Positions 56,256-64,000 of a DNA stretch of 64,000 bases are shown piece by piece. Made by a program: the position numbers and the translations under genes. Origin of the DNA: an uncultured Bacteroidota bacterium (lineage in GTDB: Bacteria; Bacteroidota; Bacteroidia; Flavobacteriales; Schleiferiaceae); NCBI GenBank assembly GCA_913057235.1, contig CAJXNI010000007.1:51205-115204 (forward strand), given 5' to 3'. The stretch's first letter is position 1. Each line of letters opens with the position of its first letter. The notes under the pieces are model-generated. The model had not been told where the DNA came from. It was given only the letters and a program-made list of their open reading frames with translations, and made no database searches.

Positions 56256-56623
56256 AAGAAAGATTATTATCCGACAAGCCACAACAGGAAGCTCCAAAAA
56301 ATTTGGAGCCTAGATGGTTAGAAATCACTTCTGAAAGAAAACGGGTAAAGGTAGACCTGAATAAACTTTGCTTTGTGGAGAGCAAGAATGAGCAGATAAT
56401 TTTGCACTTTGAAGATAAGCAGTTGGTGAGCAGAGAGCGCATAGGGCAAATTTCGCAAAGATTACCAGAAGACTTCAGGCGTATTCATCGGTCTTTCGTA
56501 GTAAATTCAGCCAGGCTAACAAGCATAGAACCTACACAGGTTACGGTTCTTGGTCTCAGCCTACCTATCTCCAGAGCCTATCGCGATGCATTGAATATAG
56601 CCGCAAACGACTCAAAGATTTAA
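56234..56623 (+). CDS. LytTR-family DNA-binding regulator, C-terminal part (apparently frameshifted)
   Basis: A 129-residue frame whose residues 35-125 are a LytTR domain: SERKRVKVDLNKLCFVESKN, IILHFEDKQLVSRERIGQI, FRRIHRSFVVNSARLTSIE and LGLSLPISRAYRDAL. LytTR proteins bind promoter DNA and often control secretion, adhesion or metabolism. The first residues MLFFVVIEER are the end of a membrane helix, and its frame stays open upstream to 56180, supporting fusion with the frame at 55962. The 3' end is 8 bases from the convergent peroxidase gene. Confidence 0.82.
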   Translation: MLFFVVIEERLLSDKPQQEAPKNLEPRWLEITSERKRVKVDLNKLCFVESKNEQIILHFEDKQLVSRERIGQISQRLPEDFRRIHRSFVVNSARLTSIEPTQVTVLGLSLPISRAYRDALNIAANDSKI

Positions 56624-56631
56624 TTCTCGAT

Positions 56632-57801
56632 TTAGCGGAATGGATCACTATATTTAGGATCAGTGTACACCTGTTTACTGGTCAGCGTTTTTAAGAAAGC
56701 GATGAGAGCCTTTTTCTCCTGTTCTTCCAGAAAAAGCTTTTGCGTGCCATTAGGGCCTCTTAAATGAAAGTCTAAATTGGTGTTGCGGTCGTCATTAGGG
56801 ATGTTATTGTAATGCTCAATTACTGATCTGAGGGTTGGAAATTGTCCATTGTGCATTAACGGCCCATTGAGTTGTCCCTGAGGGTTAACTAAATCTCTAA
56901 TGGTAGGGGCGCGGGTATTGCTGAGATCAACTTCACCAGGCTGGTTGGCTACTCCAATTACGCCATTGTTTCCACTGGTTTGAGCAATGTCAAACTCCGG
57001 AGCATTATGACAGCCAGAACAAGCGGTAGAATTGTTAATGCCCATTGGAGTTCTAAAAAGCCGCTTTCCCTCATTTTCTAAGGCGCTAAAATTGGGAAAG
57101 GGATCTCTGTCATTTCCTACTACAGCCCTTCCTTCATCATATTTAGAGTCAAAAGACTGAATGCTACGTACAAACTGAGCGAGCGCCATCTTTAACCGTG
57201 TTTCATTGAGATTTTTGTCCCCAAAGGCCAATAGTGCTAATTCTTTGTAGTACTCCTCTTTTGCCAGCTTAAGCAATAAATCGTCTAAATCTGGACCACC
57301 ATTTTTACCGCTGTAGCCCATTTCAATGTGATCTTTAATAGGCTCCGTTACCTGATGTTCTAAAGTGGTGGCGCGTTCATCCCAAAAAAAATGCGTTTCA
57401 CGGGCAAAGCGGGCATTTACCAGGCGCATAGAGTGGCGCTTGGTGCGTCCATTTATACCCAAGCTCAATTGGGCGGTATCGCCAAAAGCAAACTGTTGTT
57501 GGTGGCAACTGGCGCAAGAAATTTGGTTATTCACCGAAAGCTTTTTATCGTAAAAAAGCACTCGACCTAAAGTGGCTATTTTGTTATCTATAGCGTTAGC
57601 TCCAGTATTGTCTTTAGTAATGTAGGCGGGAATCTTTTGATTTTGATAGTTTGCCACCTGATTGGGATTGATGGCATTACCGAAGGTTTCAGCCAAAGCC
57701 GGGTAGTGTTTAGCGGAGCTGACAGGTTTAGGATCTTCCTGGCAAGCCATTACGCCAAAAGAAATAAAGAGGAGACAGATTAACTTCTTCCATAAATTCA
57801 T
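56632..57801 (-). CDS. Di-heme cytochrome c peroxidase (CCP/MauG family)
   Basis: A 389-residue exported protein. A lipoprotein-like signal ends at VMACQED. Two heme c sites are seen, CASCHQQQFAFGD (about residue 97) and CSGCHNAPEFD (about residue 260), in the spacing of bacterial cytochrome c peroxidases and MauG-like proteins. ALGRVLFYDKKLSVNNQISC and RAPTIRDLVNPQGQLNGPLMHNG (in part) fit the family. It reduces H2O2 or modifies a partner in the periplasm using cytochrome electrons. Confidence 0.93.
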   Translation of the reverse strand: MNLWKKLICLLFISFGVMACQEDPKPVSSAKHYPALAETFGNAINPNQVANYQNQKIPAYITKDNTGANAIDNKIATLGRVLFYDKKLSVNNQISCASCHQQQFAFGDTAQLSLGINGRTKRHSMRLVNARFARETHFFWDERATTLEHQVTEPIKDHIEMGYSGKNGGPDLDDLLLKLAKEEYYKELALLAFGDKNLNETRLKMALAQFVRSIQSFDSKYDEGRAVVGNDRDPFPNFSALENEGKRLFRTPMGINNSTACSGCHNAPEFDIAQTSGNNGVIGVANQPGEVDLSNTRAPTIRDLVNPQGQLNGPLMHNGQFPTLRSVIEHYNNIPNDDRNTNLDFHLRGPNGTQKLFLEEQEKKALIAFLKTLTSKQVYTDPKYSDPFR

Positions 57802-57854
57802 GGAATAAAGGTAAAGAATTGAATTTCAAAGGCAGAAAAAATATGGGATTTTGT

Positions 57855-57862
57855 TAAGTTTG
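57855..57862 (+). promoter_or_regulatory. Promoter -7 box possibly serving tRNA-Arg
   Basis: TAAGTTTG matches TAnnTTTG, 93 bases before the tRNA-Arg start. No -33 box is clear, so assignment is tentative. Confidence 0.35.
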
Positions 57863-57955
57863 CAGCCCCTTAGAAATAGCTGCCGAACGTTATCAATTTA
57901 GGTGATTAATGCCATGGGTTAAAATGAATGTATAGTGGCTGAAGAAGTAAAATAG

Positions 57956-58029
57956 GGTCGCGTAGCTCAGCTGGATAGAGCATCTGCCTTCTAAGCAGAC
58001 GGTCGCAGGTTCGAATCCTGCCGCGATCA
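57956..58029 (+). tRNA. tRNA-Arg(TCT)
   Basis: A 74-nt cloverleaf. Acceptor GGTCGCG pairs with CGCGATC (one G-U), discriminator A. D-arm begins TAGCTCAGCTGGATAGAG; the anticodon stem TCTGC/GCAGA encloses CTTCTAA with anticodon TCT; T-arm GCAGG-TTCGAAT-CCTGC. It reads AGA/AGG. CCA is not encoded. A terminator follows. Confidence 0.97.
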
Positions 58030-58039
58030 CATTGAAAAT

Positions 58040-58078
58040 CAAAGCCTTAGAGACTTAAAAAGCTCTGAGGCTTTTTTA
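58040..58078 (+). terminator. Terminator after tRNA-Arg
   Basis: AAAGCCTTAGAG pairs with CTCTGAGGCTTT (one G-U) around a 10-base loop, followed by a T-run. It starts 11 bases after the tRNA. Confidence 0.85.
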
Positions 58079-58121
58079 GTTGAGGGTGATTTGCACACAA
58101 ATGTCACCCAAAAACCCATGG

Positions 58122-59117
58122 CTAAAATTGCCTCCCTTCTTGCGCCTTAGCCCATGCTTCATAATCATCTGTGTACATTTGGCGCACCATTTTTTCTAAG
58201 TGGGGAGCATGAAAGCTTGCAACGCTTGGCAGCACCTTGGTTGTAGCAAAGTCACTCAAGCTTAGGCTGTAGGCGGGCAGGGATTTTGCAGACTTTTTAC
58301 CAGTGGTTTGACTTTTATTTAAGTGCAATTGCGGTTCTTCAGGCCTTGTCAGTTTAAATCGATTGCGGAGATATTCCAGGAAGGCGTTAAGCTGGGGTAA
58401 AGGAACTAAATGTACTTGGTCCAAAGCCACCCGCTTAAAGTCAGCGGTTATTTGCCGGCTCAAATGTTCATCGGGTAATTTTTCACCGTTTTGAAAAGCC
58501 TCGAATAAACGCCTCACAAAGTATTCGAAGCTCACTTGGTTCAAATTAAGCGGTTCCTGATTGCGTTTCAGCAAGGGTATCAAATTAGCAACAGCGTCTG
58601 ATTTTAAATAGTGAAAGTCACGCGCACCCTGATTGCGGATAAATTTTTCGGTAAAAAAGCTCACCAGCCGCTCATAAGGCTCCCGTATTATTAAGTATTT
58701 AGGGTAATGCTTAAAGTGATTCCAATAGAGCACCTTCCCGTGCAGGTCGGCATTCTCTCGGCCCACTTGATTGATGATCAGCGGCAGCTTGGTAAAGTGC
58801 GGGTTTGCCGTTACCGCTGCATCAGGGCCAAGAACGTTTAATTCATCAAAAAGAAAGCGCTTGAGGGTGGTGCTACCTGCTTTTAAGGAGGAAAAAATAA
58901 TAAGCTTTCGGTGTTCATCTACTGCACCGTAGCCCAGCCGGGAAAAGGCCGAAAGTTTATGAATTTTGCGGTCATTGGCGCCATAGCGCACTTGCAGGTT
59001 GTAATTGGAAATAGAGTTTGGGCCAGAAAAAAAATAATCAGTGGGTAGTTCCTCAACTTCTACACGCTTGAGAACAGCATTCTTGATTTGATCATATAGT
59101 CTGTAAATTGATTTCAT
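58122..59117 (-). CDS. Sulfotransferase family protein
   Basis: A 331-residue soluble protein. KLIIFSSLKAGSTTLKRFL is the 5'-phosphosulfate-binding loop for PAPS, and KYLIIREPYERLVSFFTEKF is the 3'-phosphate-binding motif, as in carbohydrate sulfotransferases of the Sulfotransfer_2 type. The end LEKMVRQMYTDDYEAW matches its neighbour (LEEMVKDIYAIDYIYW). It would transfer sulfate from PAPS to an acceptor glycan. It overlaps the second sulfotransferase by 4 bp. No PAPS-synthesis genes are in the window. Confidence 0.9.
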   Translation of the reverse strand: MKSIYRLYDQIKNAVLKRVEVEELPTDYFFSGPNSISNYNLQVRYGANDRKIHKLSAFSRLGYGAVDEHRKLIIFSSLKAGSTTLKRFLFDELNVLGPDAAVTANPHFTKLPLIINQVGRENADLHGKVLYWNHFKHYPKYLIIREPYERLVSFFTEKFIRNQGARDFHYLKSDAVANLIPLLKRNQEPLNLNQVSFEYFVRRLFEAFQNGEKLPDEHLSRQITADFKRVALDQVHLVPLPQLNAFLEYLRNRFKLTRPEEPQLHLNKSQTTGKKSAKSLPAYSLSLSDFATTKVLPSVASFHAPHLEKMVRQMYTDDYEAWAKAQEGRQF

Positions 59118-60124
59118 TTAAGGGGAAAAGAATGCTGGTAGTTTTTGACCTGGTTCCAGTAAATGTAATCAATAGCGTAAATGTCTTTGACCATTTCCTC
59201 CAATTCTGGGTGGTAAAAACTTGCACTGGTCATGCGGTCTTTCTTTAGAATCAGCTCTTCCAGTGGCCTTTCGTAGGCCTTTTCTAAGGGCTTATTGGGT
59301 TTAATTGATGTTGAACGATTGAGTGACTCAAAGCTAAACTTCGTTAGTGTACCGAAGCTTTTTAAATACCAGAATTTTAACAGATCATCAATTTGACGAC
59401 TATTGATAAATTGAATATCTGGCGCACTCATAAAGTGTACATCTGGTGTTACCTGCAACCCCAAGTGATGCTCCCACACCCGGTCTTTTTTAGAGCAGTA
59501 ACTTTTATGCAGGGCAACGATTAAATCTTGGAGTGTGAGATCTTCAAGCCTTATTGGTTTTTTACGATTGTACTTTTGTACTTCAGCCAATACTGGTAGT
59601 ACTAAAGGTGCCTTAAACACTTTTTTACTAAGAATATCTGGGGTAATGTTAGCCACAAATTTATTGGTGAAAAAAGAAACCAGTCGATCATAGGGATTCC
59701 TGATCGGAAAGTAAATTTCGTACTCTTTCCTAAAGGTATGCCAATCAATAGTCTTAGTTTCTTTAGTGTAAAAATTATTGGCTCCACCCAAAATAGTAGG
59801 TAGGTCAACCCGATGCGCTTTGCCCTGAAAATTCGGAGGCTTTTGTGCCAGCTTTAGCTTGTTAACCGCAAACTCCTTTATGGTGGTGGATCCTGCCTTG
59901 GGGCTGGAAAAAACAAGCATTTTTGTTCGGGAATCCACCATTGCGTGATAGTAGCGGCTCATAGGTGAAATTTTGGACATTTTACCCAGAATGCCACAAT
60001 TTTTATCGTAAACCCCTAAACTATCGTCCCAATAAATATGAGGACTTGAAAAAAAAAATGGGCCAGGTGGAATGTAATTATGAATAAACCTGGCAAGAGT
60101 TTTACGTGAAATCCTAGGGCGCAT
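59114..60124 (-). CDS. Sulfotransferase family protein, paralog
   Basis: A 336-residue paralog of the following gene. PAPS motifs are MLVFSSPKAGSTTIKEFAV and YFPIRNPYDRLVSFFTNKF. The N-terminal SPHIYWDDSLGVYDKNCGIL matches the SGPNSISNYNLQVRYGAND context of the neighbour only loosely, so the duplication is old. It probably sulfates a different position or sugar in the same polysaccharide. Overlaps the SGNH-like gene by one base. Confidence 0.9.
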   Translation of the reverse strand: MRPRISRKTLARFIHNYIPPGPFFFSSPHIYWDDSLGVYDKNCGILGKMSKISPMSRYYHAMVDSRTKMLVFSSPKAGSTTIKEFAVNKLKLAQKPPNFQGKAHRVDLPTILGGANNFYTKETKTIDWHTFRKEYEIYFPIRNPYDRLVSFFTNKFVANITPDILSKKVFKAPLVLPVLAEVQKYNRKKPIRLEDLTLQDLIVALHKSYCSKKDRVWEHHLGLQVTPDVHFMSAPDIQFINSRQIDDLLKFWYLKSFGTLTKFSFESLNRSTSIKPNKPLEKAYERPLEELILKKDRMTSASFYHPELEEMVKDIYAIDYIYWNQVKNYQHSFPLK

Positions 60125-61173
60125 TACTTTTTATTTTGGGCGGTTAGCTTTAGATATTCTTGCGCCAAGGCCTTTGTATACAATTGGGCGCCTTGGTAAT
60201 TGTAGTGCCCAAAATTATAATACAGTTTGTAACTAAAAAGCTGGGGCAATTCATTTGGGTCAAATAGGTTAATAACCTGATGGTTTTGGTGCACTAAAAA
60301 ACCAGCTATTTCAAGCTCACTCTGATTTATGCCATGAGTAGAAGGAATAAGGAAGCTTAGCTTAATATTTCTTTGGCAACACCATTGGCTAATCCTTTCA
60401 TAGGGCATGTAATAGTAAATTCGCAATGAGTCTTGCGTCATAAGTTTTGTACCTCTCTTTACATATTTCCGCAATTCAGCATAGAGCGTTGTGGTGTCAT
60501 TTACCAAATTAGCTTTGCGCGAATTGCAATAAGGGGAGAAGCCCCTGTGCTGGTATGCTTTGGGGTATTGACAAGCACTTTTGACCTTCCTTGATTGATT
60601 TTGTTCCTTCCAAATATTTTCAATGGCATGGTGGTATTTGCAACGTGAGTTTAAGTAAAAACAAAATAACTCCCAAAAGGCCTGGGTTTTTGCTTGCCAG
60701 TCTAGCGGACTGTGGGCCACTACCCCCCAATCATCCTGGAAATTAGTACCAGTATAGAAATATCGGTAAAAATTATTGTTGAATTTTTTATTCAATTCAA
60801 AGTCCTCAAAAGGCATGCTTAAGCCAATTTCAAGGATCACTTCATCCCCCCGTTTAATAAAACCTTCCGCGAAGAGTGACTTTAGCACCGTTATTTTTGG
60901 GGAATAAGCTAAACCATTTACCCCCAGATTAAAAGAATGCGTGCCCGCAATGGAGTCAAAAAGTAGGGGATTAATATGTCGATTGGTAACACTTGAGCCC
61001 AGGAAAAAAGTGAAAGGTATTTCTTCAGGTACCCGATCCATTTTTAGTGCTCTGTATTTTCTAGCTAGTTTTCCACTGGGCTCGTGATGCCATTTCAGTA
61101 CCCAATCAGAGCCAATCAGTAAAAGGCTAAAAGCAATAAGAACGGCCGATATTTTCAACAGAAATGGCTTCAT
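60124..61173 (-). CDS. SGNH/AlgX-like exported protein paired with MBOAT
   Basis: A 349-residue protein with an N-terminal membrane anchor (ISAVLIAFSLLLIGSDWVL). FTFFLGSSVTNRHINPLLFD holds a GxS-like block I serine, and YYNFGHYNYQGAQLYTKALA resembles the last SGNH block (D..H..) with Asn in place of the usual Asp. Proteins like this follow MBOAT genes and complete acetylation of exported polysaccharides. Two Cys pairs are in the middle. Starts directly after the MBOAT stop codon. Confidence 0.72.
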   Translation of the reverse strand: MKPFLLKISAVLIAFSLLLIGSDWVLKWHHEPSGKLARKYRALKMDRVPEEIPFTFFLGSSVTNRHINPLLFDSIAGTHSFNLGVNGLAYSPKITVLKSLFAEGFIKRGDEVILEIGLSMPFEDFELNKKFNNNFYRYFYTGTNFQDDWGVVAHSPLDWQAKTQAFWELFCFYLNSRCKYHHAIENIWKEQNQSRKVKSACQYPKAYQHRGFSPYCNSRKANLVNDTTTLYAELRKYVKRGTKLMTQDSLRIYYYMPYERISQWCCQRNIKLSFLIPSTHGINQSELEIAGFLVHQNHQVINLFDPNELPQLFSYKLYYNFGHYNYQGAQLYTKALAQEYLKLTAQNKK

Positions 61174-62592
61174 TTAGAAATCAAAATAAATGAATGGCTG
61201 CATAGCATCAATATTGGCTACAATGGCGTAAAACATTACAAAATAGAATACATAGCGTACCGGGCCTATTTTTTGAATTTGTTCCAAAGGATAATTGAAC
61301 CTCTTATGGCTAAAAAACTCTATGAGCACAAGACCTACCAATAAAAGTAAAGGTAGCAGAATGAGAGGGTAGGAGCCAAGCTTCAATGGTGTTAAGTTAT
61401 TAGGATCCAAAATACTTTTAAAATAGTCGAGCGCGTGACCTATGTTTTTAGAGCGGAAGAACACCATATGAGCCGCGATGAATAGTTGAAAAGTTAGAAT
61501 GCTCACTACAGTGCCCCCCAGTTTTTTAAATGGCCTACGGCTTTCATGGTCTCCGCATTTGATAAGGTAGTAAATAGAAATCAAGCCGAAACAGGCAATA
61601 AAGGTCCAGTTAGCACCGTGCCAAACCCCAATGAGAAGTAAGTTTAACTGTATTATCAGAAGAGAGGCCCCTTGGCTCCTGTATTTAAGCATTAAGGGTA
61701 CCACCAAATAATCTCTAAACCATTGGTTAAGAGTAATATGCCAGCTACTCCAGAATTTTTGAAGATTATTGCTTAACAATGGATACTTAAAATTATAGCT
61801 AAGCTGAAAGCCCATAAATTTACCCAGCCCCAGGGCTATGTAACTGTACCCTGCAAAATCGCAGTATAGCTGGGCATAAAAGAAGAATTGCACTAATATT
61901 AATAAAGGGCCGCCTGCCTCGTCTAAATTTCCGTAAACCAAGTCTACCGGTTTGGCTAGTTTTAAGGAAATAAACACCTTTAGAAAGAGTCCCCATAGTA
62001 TAAGACGAGCACCTTGCACAGCATCGGCATAATTAAAGACACGAGACCGATTAAATTGGGGCAACATGGTTTTCGCTTTCTCAATAGGACCTGCCACCAG
62101 TTGAGGGAAGAAGCTCACAAAACACAGAAAGCTTAACAGGCTCTTTTCGGGCGCCAGCCGGTTTTTGTAAATATCTAAAGTGTAACTGAAAGTTTGAAAG
62201 GTGTAAAAAGAAATACCCAAGGGCAGAATTATAGAGAGATTCGGCAGGGCATGGGCAAAACCGAGTTTCTGCAGTACGATCTCCAAATTATCAAGAAAAA
62301 AACCGAAATACTTAAAATAAATCAGTACCCCAATATTGCCGCTAAAGGACAGAGCCAGAAGCAACTTTCTTTTCCAGGCAACACTGGTTTTACCCAGCTC
62401 ACGGCCTATAGAGTAGTCTAAAAAGGAGCTAAAAAGTAAAAGACCCAAAAAACGCCAATCCCAATAACCGTAGAAGTACCAGCTGGAAAGCACCAAAATC
62501 CAGTTTTGCACCACTCTATTTTTCGCCATCCAGTACAAGGCAAAAACTAGGGGCAAAAAAAGAATGAGAAACTCCCAGGAGTTGAAAAGCAA
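61174..62592 (-). CDS. MBOAT-family O-acyltransferase (AlgI-like)
   Basis: A 472-residue membrane protein with about eleven helices. FNSWEFLILFLPLVFALYW at the start, LPLGISFYTFQTFSYTLDIY, FVSFFPQLVAGPIEKAKTMLPQ (in part), FWSSWHITLNQWFRDYLVVPL and LLIGVWHGANWTFIACFG carry the MBOAT signatures, the last with the catalytic His. AlgI/DltB-like members acylate surface polymers. I start at TTG 62592, giving the conserved MLFNSWEF; an earlier TTG at 62649 adds an unconserved 19 residues. Confidence 0.93.
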   Translation of the reverse strand: MLFNSWEFLILFLPLVFALYWMAKNRVVQNWILVLSSWYFYGYWDWRFLGLLLFSSFLDYSIGRELGKTSVAWKRKLLLALSFSGNIGVLIYFKYFGFFLDNLEIVLQKLGFAHALPNLSIILPLGISFYTFQTFSYTLDIYKNRLAPEKSLLSFLCFVSFFPQLVAGPIEKAKTMLPQFNRSRVFNYADAVQGARLILWGLFLKVFISLKLAKPVDLVYGNLDEAGGPLLILVQFFFYAQLYCDFAGYSYIALGLGKFMGFQLSYNFKYPLLSNNLQKFWSSWHITLNQWFRDYLVVPLMLKYRSQGASLLIIQLNLLLIGVWHGANWTFIACFGLISIYYLIKCGDHESRRPFKKLGGTVVSILTFQLFIAAHMVFFRSKNIGHALDYFKSILDPNNLTPLKLGSYPLILLPLLLLVGLVLIEFFSHKRFNYPLEQIQKIGPVRYVFYFVMFYAIVANIDAMQPFIYFDF

Positions 62593-62763
62593 TTGTTTGG
62601 TTTTTAAATAAGTCCGCAATTTTAGCAAAAAAACGCATGGTATATTCAAACAGTCTCAATTGAAATAGCCTTAATATTTGAGATTTTGATAGAGACCTTT
62701 TTAAAAAAAAAACCACCAATTTTGGGTTGCTCTACATGAGCCGCTAAAAACATGCTGAAATAA

Positions 62764-63966
62764 ATGAAAGTACTTTTTGTAACTACCAATGTGGTAAAAT
62801 GGGGTGGCAGTGAAGAACTTTGGTATCAGGTGGCTCAAGAGGCGCTAAAAGCTGGTCATGAGGTGATGGTTTCTGTTTTTATGCACAAACCACTGGCTCA
62901 GAAAGTACTAGCCTTAGAACAAACCGGGGCTATTCTGCACCAGCGACCTTTTCCTTCTTATTTTGTAGGACAACGTTTTACCGGCAGAGTACTGGCAGAG
63001 TTGAAAATGCGTACTGGTTTAGATCAAACAGATTTAGACTGGAAAAAGGTGAAAGCCTGGCAACCCCAAGTGGTGTTAATTTCCAGCGGTGAAACCTTTG
63101 ATTACAATATATCCATAAGCTCCTACTTAATTAAGTATTGCCAAAAAAGGCAGGTTCCTTTTTACCTGATGTCTCAATTTAATTGGGAGCATGACATGGA
63201 CATCACCCAAAGCTTTAGAGCCTCCAGGGCCCTGCTAACAGAGGCGGCTGATGGTCATTTTTTCGTTTCGTATCGCAATTTTAAGAATGCCCAAATGCAA
63301 TTGGCCCAGGAAATCCCCAAGGCCCGTATCATTAATAATCCTTTGAAATTGTCAGAGCCTGCGGCAATTCCCTTTCCAGAATCTACGGTGCCACGCTTAG
63401 CCAGTGTAGCCCGTTTTCAAACCTTTATAAAAGGGCAAGATTTGCTCTTGCAGGCCTTAGCACATCCTATATTCAAGAATCAGCCTTTTGAGTTAAATCT
63501 TTACGGGCAAGGCGAAGATCAAGACCATCTGGAAAACCTTATAGCTTTTTACAATTTAAAGGATAAAGTCTTTATCCGCGGTTATCAGTCTGACGTGACT
63601 AAAATCTGGGAGCATAACCAGTTATTAGTATTGACCAGCCGAGCAGAAGGGATCCCGCTGTCTTTGCTGGAGGCAATGTACTGCGGTCGCTCTGCCCTGG
63701 TAAGTGCGGTGGGTGATAATGCGCTTTGGGTAGAGAACCGAGGCTTTGTTAGTGCCAGCAACACTGTTGAAGCCCTTGTTCCCGCCTTAGAACAGGCTTT
63801 TGCCAACTTTTCCAATTGGTCTGCTCTTGGCACTTCTTGCCGCACTCACCTGGAAAAGAACTTGAATTTTAATATGCCGCAGGAAATTATGGAATGTTTA
63901 ACCCAAAACCGGCCCTTGCCTAAAACCGGTAAAGATCCTGAGCAATTTAAGGCTGATGTTTTTTAG
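62764..63966 (+). CDS. Glycosyltransferase family 4
   Basis: A 400-residue GT-B glycosyltransferase. The N-terminal half starts MKVLFVTTNVVKWGGSEELW, the family's glycine-rich acceptor loop. The C-terminal half has RLASVARFQTFIKGQDLLLQAL, FELNLYGQGEDQDHLENLI and LVLTSRAEGIPLSLLEAMYCGR, the EX7E-type donor site. It builds a surface polysaccharide from nucleotide sugars. Divergent from the MBOAT gene, 171 bases apart; that gap holds A/T-rich tracts and no clear promoter box. The final 34 bases of the window hold no gene. Confidence 0.92.
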   Translation: MKVLFVTTNVVKWGGSEELWYQVAQEALKAGHEVMVSVFMHKPLAQKVLALEQTGAILHQRPFPSYFVGQRFTGRVLAELKMRTGLDQTDLDWKKVKAWQPQVVLISSGETFDYNISISSYLIKYCQKRQVPFYLMSQFNWEHDMDITQSFRASRALLTEAADGHFFVSYRNFKNAQMQLAQEIPKARIINNPLKLSEPAAIPFPESTVPRLASVARFQTFIKGQDLLLQALAHPIFKNQPFELNLYGQGEDQDHLENLIAFYNLKDKVFIRGYQSDVTKIWEHNQLLVLTSRAEGIPLSLLEAMYCGRSALVSAVGDNALWVENRGFVSASNTVEALVPALEQAFANFSNWSALGTSCRTHLEKNLNFNMPQEIMECLTQNRPLPKTGKDPEQFKADVF

Positions 63967-64000
63967 CCCCCACTTTTTTAAAGCCATTTCTTTGGGTGAT

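Overview
The window looks like a piece of a Bacteroidota chromosome, most likely a marine Flavobacteriales (Cryomorphaceae/Schleiferiaceae-like) bacterium. The evidence is a very large secreted protein with a C-terminal type IX secretion (T9SS) sorting domain, a T9SS plug-domain (DUF5103) protein, a DUF3667 protein, a complete Na+-translocating NADH:quinone reductase operon, and repeated TAnnTTTG promoter -7 boxes of the Bacteroidota sigma factor. No rRNA, CRISPR array, prophage or intact insertion sequence is visible. Most of the window is core chromosome arranged in tight operons with 1-4 bp overlaps.

Layout. 1-3042: start of a thiolase (cut by the window edge), a PgpH-like HD phosphodiesterase and a small acidic protein. 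3043-4047: tRNA-Ser(GCT) and tRNA-Pro(TGG) with a terminator, plus a decayed second copy of the tRNA-Pro 3' end with its own terminator. 4048-8785: an operon of universal stress protein, SulP anion transporter, MiaE-like tRNA hydroxylase and gcvT. 8782-12786: outer-membrane protein, long-form GAPDH and HtrA protease, all on the minus strand. 12888-18144: overlapping operon dapF, GNAT, seven-heme TPR cytochrome, mltG, DUF2279. 18133-28807: clpB, the giant T9SS-exported protein, then a 2-oxoacid dehydrogenase E2, a DEDDh exonuclease and a FAH-family hydrolase. 28917-32876: recR, a polytopic membrane protein and a GT2 fusion. 32946-34394: a sodium:solute symporter. 34378-41945: an eight-gene minus-strand operon running rfbC, lytic transglycosylase, small tail-anchored protein, mutL, two rhomboid proteases, an EEP-family hydrolase and an outer-membrane protein. 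42000-49306: recQ, tatC, lptB, a Sua5 protein, a frameshifted DUF3667 gene and DUF5103. 49477-55422: nqrABCDEF. 55457-58030: a short ExbB/TolQ-like protein, an apparently frameshifted membrane-LytTR regulator, a di-heme peroxidase and tRNA-Arg(TCT). 58122-63966: a surface-polysaccharide modification locus with two sulfotransferases, an SGNH-like protein, an MBOAT acyltransferase and a divergent glycosyltransferase.

How they fit together. Envelope biogenesis dominates: MltG and the lytic transglycosylase for peptidoglycan, LptB for LPS export, TatC and T9SS parts for protein export, RfbC, glycosyltransferases, MBOAT and sulfotransferases for surface glycans. Na+ bioenergetics (NQR with a Na+-symporter-type carrier) suits a marine habitat. 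The points most worth a second look are the sulfotransferase/MBOAT locus, a perfect 9-bp inverted repeat ahead of nqrA, two genes split by apparent single frameshifts, the GT2 fusion whose sugar-transferase domain has lost its catalytic core, and the decayed tRNA-Pro tail. I found no clear defence system or other wholly novel machinery.
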